Of a stretch of DNA of 64,000 nucleotides, positions 1 to 11,942 are shown piece after piece. Position numbers and translations under genes: made by a program. The notes beneath the pieces were generated by a model, which saw nothing but the letters and a program-made list of their open reading frames with translations, searched no databases and was not told the DNA's origin. Position 1 is the first letter of the stretch, and each line of letters begins with the position of its first letter. This DNA is from Antitrichia curtipendula (Eukaryota; Streptophyta; Bryopsida; Hypnales; Leucodontaceae): assembly GCA_951230915.1 (NCBI GenBank), contig OX579641.1, positions 4,340,001 through 4,404,000 of the forward strand. The letters run 5' to 3'.

Positions 1-748
1 ACAACATTCGAATCAGCACGTCACCTGACACTTGACAATAACAAAACCGTCTGCAGCTATGTAAGAGAATAGCACTGGAAAGGGCAAAAATCCAAGCCAG
101 CAAGCATACTGCAGTCATTCACCAAGGATCGGAGTGGGACCGGGTAATTGCCGTGATCATAGTTTTTGATTAGTGAGAATCGCTAAGTTAAGGAAACGCT
201 AAGCTACCCGTTCAACCAACAACGTAACTGGGATCGATACAAAAAGATCGAACAATTCGCAATGTAGCATAATGCAAGAAAATACCTCTATTGAGAGGGC
301 TTCACATGCGGAGGCCACCCTGAGATGGATAATGGATTCCTACAGTACAATGACCTGCGGTGGTGGAACCAACCGATCCAAAGCCCACGATTCCGGCCGC
401 AGCACTCAAGACAGGCATCGATCGATCCAACTAGCTATAACCAAAAGGGATCCGAAATAATGTAGAATTCACTTGGGTTCCCCATCCCAGGCCAAGGAAC
501 AAGCACTCACTCTGACAGGAGTTGGCAATAATCCAGGAGAGGTGGCAAAGATCGGCAAACAGGGAATAAAAATGATCGCTATGAACTGAGATACCTAGTC
601 CTCCATAATAGTAGGTCCCCGTGGAGGTCCACTTCAGCTCCGAAAAAATGTCCGCCTCAGCTGAAAGTGCGTAATGCTGCAACCCTGGCTGCCAAAGAAT
701 TTACCCCAAAGCTTCAACACAGCCTAATAATAGAAAAAATCTCTTCCT
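1..748. other. 3' flank of the CDK-like kinase gene
   Basis: This stretch lies downstream of the stop codon of the minus-strand kinase gene (TGA at 749-751), so its right part is probably 3' untranslated sequence. Base composition is mixed and there is no convincing reading frame, RNA gene or repeat that I can recognise. Confidence 0.4.
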
Positions 749-3700
749 TCACTTCACAGAGCTGCGCCCCAACCCATTGCCAGCTTCGACAATTTCTGGC
801 CCCTCGGATTTTCTCCGTTGGCCCCTGTACTCAAGATGCTTTGAATCCCCGTGACCTGCTGCAGTGGCATGTCGCAGGGCTCGTTGGACCTGCCGCCCAT
901 GGTCTTCCAAATCAAAATCTACAGCTGAAGCTCCGGAGTAACCTGGGTGGAGAAGGGGTCCAGAATGATACATCCGCTCTTGCTGAGTCTTTAACCCCTG
1001 CAGACAATCAACTCAGAATATTTGCATACTCACAACCCTAGGTTCGGCTTCATAACATCTAGACTCTTAATTCATAGAAAAATCAATAATAGCCTCTCTA
1101 TCGGACGAGTCACTGCTGCTCTAACTCCTCGCATGCAGATCGTGGGTCTGAAATGTATTGGGCACCCATTTATAAACACCGCTAGAGTGTACCCTAGCCT
1201 GGAATCGAAAAGTGATCAATCTGTAGCAGAAATGAAAATGAGGGTCGACGCTATAATCCGACCCCGGTCAACAAATAACTACTTACGTACACCTCACAGT
1301 ACACAACGGACCTCAATATGCAATTCCCCCAGTGGCAAACTCCCTCTCCAGCTGTCCTCATCAAGCAACCTTTACACGTCTTTCTACAAGATTGAACATC
1401 TGATCACAACTCTCAAAACAAGGATGCCATCGTCTCAAAGGACTCGCACTTCCAGAGGTCAAAGAATCTAAAATAATTGCTACGGTCTACATAATCGGAC
1501 CCTAAGTTATCATGATTTGAAACTTGATCATGCCCCTGAGAACCACGCTCGACCCCATGCACACCATTAATTTTGACAGAATTAACAGAAGCTGCTAAAG
1601 CAACTTGAGAACTACTCTGCACAAGCAGTTCTCATATGTAGGTAGTAGTTGGCTTCAGGGACGTTACCACAATTGGAACCTTCGAATCCCTTTGATGAGA
1701 ATCAACGGCAGGCACATCCCGTCTGTATGGACCGTCATTTGCAGTGGTGTAAGGCTGGTCATGTTTGTAGCTCGGTTCTCGCTTGGACAAGTCATTCTTG
1801 TGGTTCGCTTCTGATCTGTCACTGCGCCTGCCAAGGGAACCGCCCTCGTTATGTCCTACATCACTATCTCGTGTTCTTCCGCTACCCCGGTCCCTGTAAT
1901 GGTTGCCACCTGGCCCATTTCTGTTAGCAAGAGCAGATGCTAGACTAGGCTTATCACCTAGATGACCATAACTCCCCTGGTGTAGATCGGCCACAGTCAT
2001 GGTCTTACGAGACATAGACCGTGATCCGCCAGTCCGAGGGTCCTCGTCTCTGTGTTTCTTATTCCAGGAACCACCTGCAGCGCTGGCACTCAATGGAGGC
2101 TGAGGTCCTGAGCGTGTTGCTACAGAAGGAACACCGTATGGTCGGCTTAGGGTGACTGGTGATGTGCCTTGCACTTCCACAAATGATCCTCGTGGTTGGG
2201 CAGCGTGCATAGCGTAGGCGACAGCCTTGTCTTCATGAAGGGGACCAAACTTTTCACTCTTACTTTTTGATTGACCTGGCCGTGTTCGCGATCTCTGTAA
2301 ACAAAAAGCAAAAAACATCAGCAGCGATTCACTCTCCAGGAGAATCCAGGAACTCCAAAAAACAAAGATACCGAAACAAGAAATCACTAGCTAACTTAAG
2401 CCAAAACAGCACTGAAAGAAGGTCATACATATGCAAGAGAAGCAGCAAGTTCAGCATTCGCCTCCGGAGCACCACCAGGCCGAACTGCACGATCCCGACC
2501 CGGGCGTTTTGTCTCCGTGTTCCTCGTTCTTGCTCCCTGTGCCCTCTGTCTGCAACGATTACCACGCATAACAGTCGCTCAGAACTCCAAATATGACCAG
2601 AGCAGATGAATGAAACTACTGGGAACTACATCCAGATATCTCTTTATCAGGTGTTCTGTTAGATACAGTCAATAGGTTGCTATGAAAACCACACTACACT
2701 GCTTAACGTTCTATTTCTAGGGCATAAGATACACAAAAATACTTGCCTTAAAAATAATACACACATGGATGGCCAGAAACTCGAATAGGGTAAGAAAGAT
2801 TCCTAAGCTTGCTCAAGAAGTAGGACTATTTACCTCCGAGCCTCATCATCCCGAATCTTGGCATCAAACTCTTTACTTGGAGGGTATTGGGGCAAGCTTG
2901 AGGGATCGCACGCAAGAGGCTTGGTGGTGAAAAACTGCACAAATCAATGAAAATTTGAAAACAGCACGAAAATAATACAACAGCCTGATTGGAAAACTCC
3001 TTCCTCGAGATCAATGAGAACAGCTATAATGCAAAGGCTTATGAGAGAACTTATCGATCGCTGCATGATAAACAAGCCAGCAGCACTGCGACAGCTCACC
3101 TCACTGGCTAAAGCTTGAGCAGCACTTCCCCTGTCGGCAGGTTCAATAGCTAAGAGTGTGTCGAGCAAAGCTAGGGATGAGGCAGGAAATTCTTTAAACG
3201 TCTCATGGATGCAGCGCTTGTATGGTTGTTGTGGCTTAAAAATGGTGGCATGGGGTAATTTAGACTTCCTCCAGTACTCTTCGGATGGAGAGCCACACAG
3301 CTTAAAAATCTTGTGTAGCTGTTCGACCTGCATCCACGCACCCATGACACAACCCCTCCACTTAGGATCATCACTCCAACCAAACACTCGCACACTTCCG
3401 TAGGCTCTGTTCAGATGAAATTAAGAAAAAATCCATAGATCGAAGCATAGCCGTATCAAAAGAATTTCCTACTTGGAAGTCCATAGTGTCCATAAACAAC
3501 TCATAAGTCATGATATGTGATGAGACTCGTATCTCCCCAGAAGGATGTTCCCAGACAACGAGACAGTAATATTTTGCCTTGAAATAGGTAAGATTAAGAT
3601 CTGCAACTTTCTGACACGCAGGCAGACAAGTTGTCAATCGGAAAACTGCCACAATCGTTGACAATGCAAATTATTATTATCAAACCTCAGTTCGTCCAGG

Positions 3701-5034
3701 CATGATAGGTTTGCCAGCTAGTAGCTCCGCCAGTATGCAGCCTGTACTCCAAAGATCCACAGCCACACCGTACTCTGTAGCTCCAAGCAGTAACTCAGGA
3801 GGACGGTACCACAGAGTCACAACACGACTTGTCAGAGGCTGCTTCTGATCTGGATTGAAGAAAGTTGCGAGCCCAAAGTCCGCAATTTTTAAGACGCCTC
3901 CATTGTCCAACAATAGGTTGGATCCTTTGATGTCTCGATGCAGAACCCCCTGCCGATGACAATGCTCCAGTCCGCGAAGCAACTGCTGCAGGTAACATTT
4001 TACCTGTCCATGCCCAGTCATACAACACGTTCAGAGAGAATCCCAAAGAGTACATCCGCCGCTCGAACTAAAATACTGTTACCGTGGGAGTTGACCTTGA
4101 ACGTACTCTTTAACGGAATCTTGAGTTCAACTATCTCAATGCGTACCCAATCACAAACGCTCTAATACTGTAAAGGCTTCAATTGCTTTAAGCAAACCCA
4201 TACAGCTGAAGAGGTGCGCGTGTTCAAACCTGCGCTTCCGTGAACATTATGCCTGGGCACGCGGCCAGGCCGGCCAGATCATGTTCCATATACTCAAAGA
4301 CAAGGTAGAGGCTGCACGACATTCGCGAAGTCACCAACCCTTCGAGCTTCACCACATTCGGATGATCGAGGCGTCGTAGCACCTGAATCTCACGTGCCAT
4401 AAAACGAACGCTCTCCGGTTCCAGATTATCGAATCGAACCTTCTTCAAAGCCACAATCTTTCCCGTTTCAAGATCCCGCGCCTTGTAAACATTGCTGTAG
4501 GTTCCCTGTCCAATCTGAAATCAACCAAGAGTCCACCATTAATGCCGAGTTTCCCTACACTCACAATGCAATAGACAGACACCTTCAATTAGGAGAAGCA
4601 CTCACTTTATCCAGCTTTTCGAACGACGCCGCATGCCGGGGTATCCATCCCTTAATGGCCTCCCCCGCCACCTGGGACAGCCAGCTCGGCCATCCGGCGG
4701 CGACCTGCTCCCCCTCCAAGCTCTTGGGCACCGCGCCCGACCGGGGATGCGGCTCTGCATGCGCCCTGTCTCGTCTCGACCTGCCATGTGCGACTGCATC
4801 GCCGCCCGATTGCAGCTCCGCCAACTGTGTCCCATTCTGCTTCGGTCGTACCTTAGGCCGATCCTCCTTGTCATTCACAAACACCGGGTCCGCCGTCTCC
4901 ACCTTGGCGCTCGCATTCGAGCGTCGTACCCCGCCCGTCCTCGCGGAGCTCGGGTGGCTCGTCTTCTCCCCCGCCTTAGGGGTGCTGTCCAACTCCTCCG
5001 GGGGTACCCTAGACTTGGCACACGCACAGCCCAT
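749..5034 (-). CDS. CDK-like serine/threonine kinase, N-myristoylated plant family (At1g54610/IBS1 type), 9 exons
   Basis: Predicted kinase of about 827 residues. Exons that I can splice in frame on the minus strand: 5034-4606, 4514-4230, 4003-3686, 3327-3100, 2934-2834, 2549-2429, 2294-1668, 1616-1491 and 997-749. Exon 1 begins MGCACAKS, a glycine-2 myristoylation signal with nearby cysteines, so membrane attachment is likely. The catalytic domain shows the glycine loop IGQGTYSNVY, the ATP lysine in VALKKVRF, a PSTAIRE-like helix VRFMAREI, HRDIKGSNLLLD, DFGLA, and the CDK-type activation segment ending WYRPPELLLG. A long polar tail ends with HSGPLLHPG and a VDFDLEDHGRQVQRAL helix, as in the plant MGC-type CDK-like kinases of the IBS1/At1g54610 group. 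The first six exons are firm. The donor at 1491 (GTAGAC) is weak, and the 51-bp intron at 1617-1667 is inferred because it removes an in-frame TGA. Substrate and cyclin partner are not known from sequence. Confidence 0.9.
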
Positions 5035-6600
5035 TCCTGTGCCTCGCTCGACCAGGCACCAATCTCCCTAGGGCTGCTGCCGGACCTTTCCCGGCCTACG
5101 CAAGCACTACTCGTACACCTTCTGCGCCACCACATGTGCCCGCCGCACGGCCATACCCCCGCCAACCAAACCCTCGCTCAACAACCTCGCTCCCAACCTC
5201 ACTCCCCTGCAACAACAACCTACATCCACCACAACCGCACTCAAACTTAAACTCCCCGCCGCACAAATACTCCGCCACCATCCACTTCACCTCCACCCCC
5301 GCCACTCCTATCGTCCCGCCTCCTCTTTCCACCAGCCTCACCACTTCCATCCCCCACCGCGCTTCGCATTACACTCCCGTCCCCCTCCCGCTTGCTCCTA
5401 ACATCAACCACCATCAATCGCTTCTCCCTCTCCCACTTCTCTCCCCTCACAGTTCTCTCCCACCGCCGTCACCTCCACAACTCACCATCTCCAAACCTCC
5501 CCCCCTATACTCCCCTCTCCTTCTCCCCCTATCCTACCCTAATCCCGCTCCAGCAATGTGTCAGAGTCTCCCTGACGAAACCAGTCCCAGAGTAATTCCA
5601 CGATGCCTCAAATAGAACGTCTCTATGTCTCTACTTCGTACCTCCACGGCACCACCGCAAATGCCACTCCCTCACCGACGCCTCTCTCCCTGCAACTCAA
5701 CCAACCAACGAACTAACCCCGAAACACAACATCCAAACAACGGGATACAACCACCACCACGGGATACATTCAGCCGATCACGGCCAAGAGATTAAAATGA
5801 TCGCTTCTCTTAAAAAACAAAAAACTTTCTTCCTGTGGAACTCTTCCGGTTCTTTCCCCCCGAGGAAAACACGATGCGAGCGGGGTTTGTGAAAGCGACA
5901 GCAAAAGAGCGCGAAAGCAGAAGAGGCTACGATGCTCTAGAAGGGGATATAGAGCGCGATATAAAGGGGACAAAGCTCAAGGAGAACATGAAGGAGAAGG
6001 AGAAGAAGAACGACAAGCAGGACCAGCAGCGACAAACAACAAGCGGCCTGAAGACGCCATCGCCATCGCCAAAGTGAGGGGGCTGCGTGCGGGGAGCTCC
6101 CTGGCACTGGCTGGAGCCCGCCAATGCCCATCGCCTCGACAGTTCCGGGAACACGAAGCCTTGGGGACGGAGGACAGTTCCCGATGGAACATCGGGTCGG
6201 GGGAGCGCCCGGGCTGGGAGCGCGGGACCGCGGGCCAACGGTATACTGGGCGCGGGAGGGAGACGGGGCCCGTCCCGTCACCCACCTGAGGAGATATCGG
6301 GACACGGGAACTCCATGGGAGCGTGTCGGGCACTCTAGGGAACGTGTTTGAGGACATGGGAACTCCACGAGAGCGTGTCGGGCACTCTAGGGAACGTGTT
6401 TGAGAACAGGGGAACTCGAAGAGAGCGTGTAGGGGACTTGGGGGACGCCTTGGGGAGTGTGGTGGGGTCGTCCGGGGAACGTCCCTGTGTTCCCGTGGAT
6501 GCATGTGAGGGCATGTTCCCAGTGGCAGGGAGGCGGGTTGATAACTTGATACCTTGTTGGGAGGGTAACTTAGAGAGCATTAAAAGTTACTTTCGGGGAG
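5035..6600. promoter_or_regulatory. Upstream/5' UTR region of the kinase gene and adjoining GC-rich block
   Basis: Directly upstream of the kinase start the minus strand is very G/A-rich (the plus strand reads C/T-rich from about 5100 to 5760). This pattern fits a plant 5' UTR and core promoter. From about 5835 to 6600 the sequence changes to G-rich on the plus strand. Several open frames there overlap on both strands with biased composition and no recognisable domain, so I do not call a gene. I see no clear TATA box. Confidence 0.4.
6309..6450 (+). repeat. 52-bp tandem repeat, two full copies and a decayed third
   Basis: Units begin with AACTCC at 6309 and 6361 and with AACTCG at 6413. The first two are nearly identical over 52 bp (shared core GTGTCGGGCACTCTAGGG). 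The third diverges after about 25 bp. It lies in the GC-rich block and has no evident gene context. Confidence 0.8.
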
Positions 6601-7308
6601 GCGCAGATCTGCAGTAGACTTTCCCGTGCCGGCGCAGGTTGAGGGGCCTTGGGGCTCGGGTTCAGTTTCTGGAGGTTAGTGACCGGCCTCATTATTTACT
6701 TGACGGTTGCAGCGTGAGGTAACGTGCCTCCCCTTTGAGGCGTTCGGTGTTTAGTGCTTCCCCCCAACTATAGCTTATTAGACTATATTTCATATGTGTG
6801 CCTTGTACCGTTGCCACAGCCAAAATAAAAGTAAGAGTAATTTTCTAAATTTTTAATTCATAAAAAATTTGAAATTTAACAATTTTCACATGGTAGATTT
6901 ACATGCCACAACACAATACACATGCACACTCTCCATGGAAACTTTTCGACGGTACCATAGGCACAACCAAGGGACACAAAGACCGCAAGATCTTACCATA
7001 ACAAATAAACAAATAAAACAAGCAAAACAAAACAAGCAAACAGACTAATTTAAGGTATGGAATTTGTAGGTCTTGTTTTGTGGCACAATAATTGCATTTT
7101 GTGGTACACCAGAATGCATCCATCCGAATAAGCATTGTTTTTGTTATTAAATTAATTAAGTTTCATTTAGATCTTAATAGAAGTTTTTAAAAAAAATTGA
7201 TGAATTCTCTTATCAAGAAACTTAGATGGAAATGGATGTATACACTATGAATTTACAAAGTGTTGAAAATAGGTGTATCCAAAATCAATTCTAATCTTTC
7301 ATTAGCCC
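6601..7308. other. Transition from GC-rich block to AT-rich intergenic DNA
   Basis: GC content drops sharply near 6780. After that the sequence is AT-rich, with no gene that I can support. Confidence 0.4.
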
Positions 7309-8215
7309 CTAAAAGACTAACCTGCTATTTTTAGTAATATAATAATTTGAGGTAGGTACTTGTGACTAAAAATTTGCATATTTTAGGCCCAAAATTTAAT
7401 AAAAGTTGTGGACGAGGGATATCTTTCATGTAATCAAAAGTTTGTGACATTTAAAAATACGAGTCAAAAGTTATGGCCTAATATGTTATTTTTTTCACAA
7501 AGCATGCAATTCGGGCAGATTTAAAAGATTCATTTCTTTTAAAACAAAAATTTGAAATTGATTTTCAAGATTTATATATATTTGTATAAAGCTTTGAATT
7601 ATTCCATATTGATCAATGAATCAAAAGTTAGAAGGAATTTTAGTTTGTAGGCAATTATAAATTGTCTACTCTAAGATAAACTTTGAAGTCATTTATTTCA
7701 TTCAATTTTCAATATTTTTGGAAAAAAATAGAATTATAGGATGCAAATTGTTTATTACAACATTACGACCATTGGAATTGACATTTGTCAATTCCATAAT
7801 TAACTTCTTAACAATTTAGTATTTTGAGTCATTCTCTATTTTTTCTATTTACTATATTTTTCTATATGTTGTACAATTTCAAACGATCTGAATTTTTTCA
7901 AGCACATAGCCAACTTGTCCTGAAGAATGAATCCAAAAAGTAACCACCATTTTGAATATTATTTTATACAAATGTGACCTTGTAAAAAGCAGCTACCTGG
8001 TTTTTTGCAAGGACCAAAAAAGGATTTTTATCAATTCAAGCGCTAATATCTTGCAATCCACACAATGGAAAATTTTGAATTTTTTTCACAGCTTTTCAAA
8101 TCAGTGTACTACAAGATCCTATGATTACATGTGTCTCAAAATGTTGTTTTTTCCAAAATTTGATACTTGTGCTCAAAATGGCAATTTTTGAGCATTTTGG
8201 GGGAAAACATAGTCA
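7309..8215 (+). repeat. Copy of dispersed AT-rich repeat, inverted relative of 46071-46882
   Basis: It starts near a CCCCTAAAAG motif and carries the family core (CTAATATCTTGCAATC at about 8042). The stretch 7660-8215 matches the reverse complement of roughly 46110-46640, including the words GTACAATTTCAAACGATCTG and AATGAATCCAAAAAGTAACC with small changes. Noncoding. Confidence 0.6.
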
Positions 8216-10837
8216 AAGAACTTAATGGGTTAGTAGAGTACATATTAGGCAGGAATTTGTAGGGATTGGTTTTAGAAAGGAGGCACTATCAAGTGCAATT
8301 ACCTCTAAATTAGTTTTGGATTATATTAGAATTGTTTTGGATCGTAGACTCTAGTAGAATTATTACAGATTGTAGTAGAATTGTCATGTTCTATAGATTG
8401 ATTCACAAATTGGGCTTATGAATTTTGATCCACTCAAATAGAAAAAATTTCATCCAATTTTAGAGTCATTAGAAGTGTTATAACTTAGGAATTTATTTCA
8501 TCCACTTTTTTATCTAAGAAAAATTGGATGAAATAAATTGGATGAAAATTAGAGTCATTAGAAGTGTTATAACTTAGGAATTTTTTGAAAAAAATATGAA
8601 TTGATGTATAACTTTTTTAAATGTCAGTAAAGACCATACTTAGATATTCTCCCATATAGAAGAATAAAATTCTATCTTTTTTTATGTCCACAATCTCTAC
8701 CAATGGCATCATTGTACTTTTATCTAGATTTATGGTACATGCTTTGGATTGTCTTTGTTTACACATGTCCATCTTTGCACCTACTCATACAAGACCTTGT
8801 CAAAAACAAAGACATACCAATTCAACCAACAACTTATTAAGGTAGGTCATTGTTGTCCTTGAGAAGGCATATGTATGGCACATGTATGATTTTTTAATCC
8901 TAAATTGAACAAATAGAGGCTTTGATTGGTTAGAGCAATACCAAATCATGTCATCCCTACAATATATGCAAGAATGTGTACAACAATATTTTCCTGCTTT
9001 CCTCACAATTTACTATTCTAAACACATTGGTGGGATGAATTTGATATTTGATATTTTCTAGATTCTCGTTAGTTTTTTCTTACAATTCACTATAGTAGAT
9101 CCAAAAATTATTGTATTAAAGAAAATATTTGACAATTCATTGCGATTGATGTGAAGACTAGAGATATCAACATATGGATCAAATATGCAAAATATGTCCT
9201 TTTTTCTTCACCCTCACTAGATTTTTATTTTTTGTAGAACATAAATTATATTAAAAGCATACAAAGAAAATTGTAAAAATCTGTTAGGTCTTTTTTGTAA
9301 GCGAATAAAAATTATTTTTTAAATGTTATATTCCATTATGCATGATAAAATGATCATCTAAATGAATTTATGCATATACAACAAAACTTCTACATCAATG
9401 AGACCAATGTGTGTTGATTCTGAAATCCCTAAAGGGTCAAGAATTCATATGACACCTTAGTCTAAAAGGTGTGTTTTTGGATATCAAGTTGTATTTGAAT
9501 GGGGAAAGAAGTTTAGAATGGTTTGAATATTTATTGAGCTTAAAAATTGAAGGCATTCTTGTATATACAACTTTAAAAAATTTGTAATATTAGAAAGCAT
9601 TATTCAATAAATATTAGTGTATGCTTAGAACAAAGAAAATGGTACAATTTCTTATGTAGAGTGACTTTAGTAGGGCAACAATACTAGAGAAAAGCTCCTC
9701 ATTCAATATTAATATTTTGTACGCATTGGCACACAAGTCAAGAATATTGTTGCAATAACAATTTTGTATCACCCATTTTGAGGAATTATTGAAATTTTTC
9801 TAAAATAAGTGGTTAGAAACCAAATTAAATTAATTTTGTATTGGTAGAAACAATTGTGTATACACATGTGGTGATTGTGTGTGTAAATAGCACACGCAAC
9901 CTTTGTTACATATGAAGTACTATATATTCTTGATGTGGGACAGTCTTTTTTTTGAAGTGACATTTATTATCTTTGAAGTGACATTCATTCACCCAAAAGT
10001 TCTAAGTCTGACCTTTGGACATGGATACAATGAATAAATTAAGCAATTGGATTAGTTTGTATTATAGTTTTTTTAACATTCCAATTGTATTACTTTGTAT
10101 CAATTTGTATTATATAATATTGTAGTTTTTTCAAATTACCAATATACGGATACATAATGGGCTATAAAATGCACATAAGTTCTTTTTTATTTTTTAAAAA
10201 GTTTGACAATTTGCATCATCACCTTTCACAAGTATTTGTAGTTTGAATCCTAATATGGTCATTTCACTTATATTTTTGATAGTTTTAAGCTTTCAAAGGA
10301 CTTATTGGATCCTCCAATCTCTGTAGAGATTAAAAAAGTAAAGTAAAAAACTACTTAGTGTATTGAAGCAAAAAACACACTTAATATAGGCAATATTTGT
10401 GTCTTTGGTGATCTAGAAAAGCAATATTGCTCTTCATTAGGCTTCACCCTCCTTGTTAGGGAATTTTTTGTAAATTTTCTTGTCCTCAAGTATTCTTTTA
10501 TTCCTTCAAATCAATTTATTATGGGATTTATTAGCAATTACTATCCATCCTAACCCTTAAATGCCTAACAATTTTTAAGCTCCCTAGAGTATATTTTCAA
10601 CAAAGCAAAAAGTTTAAGAGTTGGTAATTTTAAGTAAAAAACAAATTCAAATTATAAAAATAGGATCAAAAACTAAATATGATATGGATCACATTATTAT
10701 AGAAGGAAACACAATCCATGTGGACCAAATATTTGAAAACAAGCATGTAACTAATCAAAACACTTGTGGATTTTGTTGATCCTGACTATCAAATATAATA
10801 CCGTATGTAGACTTCATCTTTAACTCCTAATGGACCA
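8216..10837. other. AT-rich intergenic DNA without a recognisable gene
   Basis: Reading frames are short and of biased composition. A duplicated word of about 45 bp (TAGAGTCATTAGAAGTGTTA) occurs near 8461 and 8551, which suggests a small local duplication. Nothing else is supported. Confidence 0.5.
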
Positions 10838-11063
10838 ACGATGCTAGTGTGTGAACATGAAAATGCGAGCATATGAGCCTTGAGTATATGTAGATGTAGA
10901 TGTCTTATAACCATTAAAGATTCTTATGATATAAACACCTATGATATACATATCTATAACATAAATACACTACAATCATGGAAGATTTCTATAATATAGA
11001 CACCTATAATGTAGTTGTATAGCCTTTTAGGCTCATGGGCTCATGCTCCTAGGCTCACGTAAT
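10838..11063 (+). repeat. MITE-like dispersed repeat, copy 1 of 3 (about 225-255 bp)
   Basis: Begins TGCTAGTGTGTGAAC and ends AGGCTCACGTAATAGC. The two ends are imperfect inverted repeats of each other (GCTA-n4-GTGA...ATGAGCC on both strands). The interior is made of alternating CTATAATATA-type words. Related copies lie at 11688-11942 and 15150-15394 in the same orientation. Noncoding, and probably a small non-autonomous DNA element. Confidence 0.6.
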
Positions 11064-11687
11064 AGCTACCCTGATTGAAATGGAATAAATAAATTCTTTT
11101 CATGTAGATAAAAGTATCTTCTACGAGAAATCAAATATTAAGATTTTATTTTGAATTTTTATTTTGGATTGCTTGGCAAATTGCTCTTTGAGCTTATTGT
11201 GCCATAATTTTTGCTTCCATGCATTGATTTGGAAAATAAATTATATTTCCAAAGACCTAGTGTATTTTTCTATCTTCAAAAAATGTTTAAATAAATTACA
11301 TTAAAATTTTGAGATCATAGGAACCTACCCAAACCTTGTACTGTCCCTTGAAGAGACACTTGGTCCTTTAGAGATTAAAGATTTTTAATACTATAAATTA
11401 ATTTTTTTCACTTCTACAATAGCCCCTAGTTGCAAAAAGAAATTAAACAGTAGAATCATAAATATTAGGGTTTTTTCAAAAATTATTTCAAGATTCTAAT
11501 AATGGACTTTAAGTAATTGTGTGCCTCCAGACAAAAGACTAAAATTAGTAATTTGATAATATTATTTTTAACTTTGAAGTTTTTTCAACACTCAAATGTG
11601 TAGCTTTGGACATGTAGGGATTAAAGACCATCAATTGTCCATTTCAATCTTCCAAAATGCAAATGTATGTTATAATATGCTCAACCC

Positions 11688-11942
11688 ACGGTACTAGTAT
11701 GTGAGCTCAAGAATGCGAGTTTGTGAGCATTGAGCCTACAATATAGGTATCTATAATACAAATACCCTACACTATAGAAGGTGTATGTATCATAAACACC
11801 TATAATATGGGTATTTGTAATATATATATCCTATAATCATAGACAATTTCTATAGTATATACATCTCTAATATAGGTGATTGTGTAGTATTCTAAGCTCA
11901 TGGGTTTACACTGAGGTCCACATTCCTATGCTCACATAATAG
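11688..11942 (+). repeat. MITE-like dispersed repeat, copy 2 of 3
   Basis: Same layout as the copy at 10838. The left end is TACTAGTATGTGAGCTC, the interior has CTATAATA words, and the right end is ATGCTCACATAATAGC. Confidence 0.6.

Noticed and set aside
4600..5615. Overlapping long frames on both strands around the first kinase exon and its upstream region
   Set aside because: Only the minus-strand MGCACAKS frame joins in phase to a kinase domain. The others are composition-driven shadows in GC- or C/T-rich DNA.
5927..6580. Several overlapping frames of 70-175 codons in the GC-rich block
   Set aside because: They occur on both strands and in multiple frames with Arg/Pro/Ser bias, and none has a recognisable domain or splice context.
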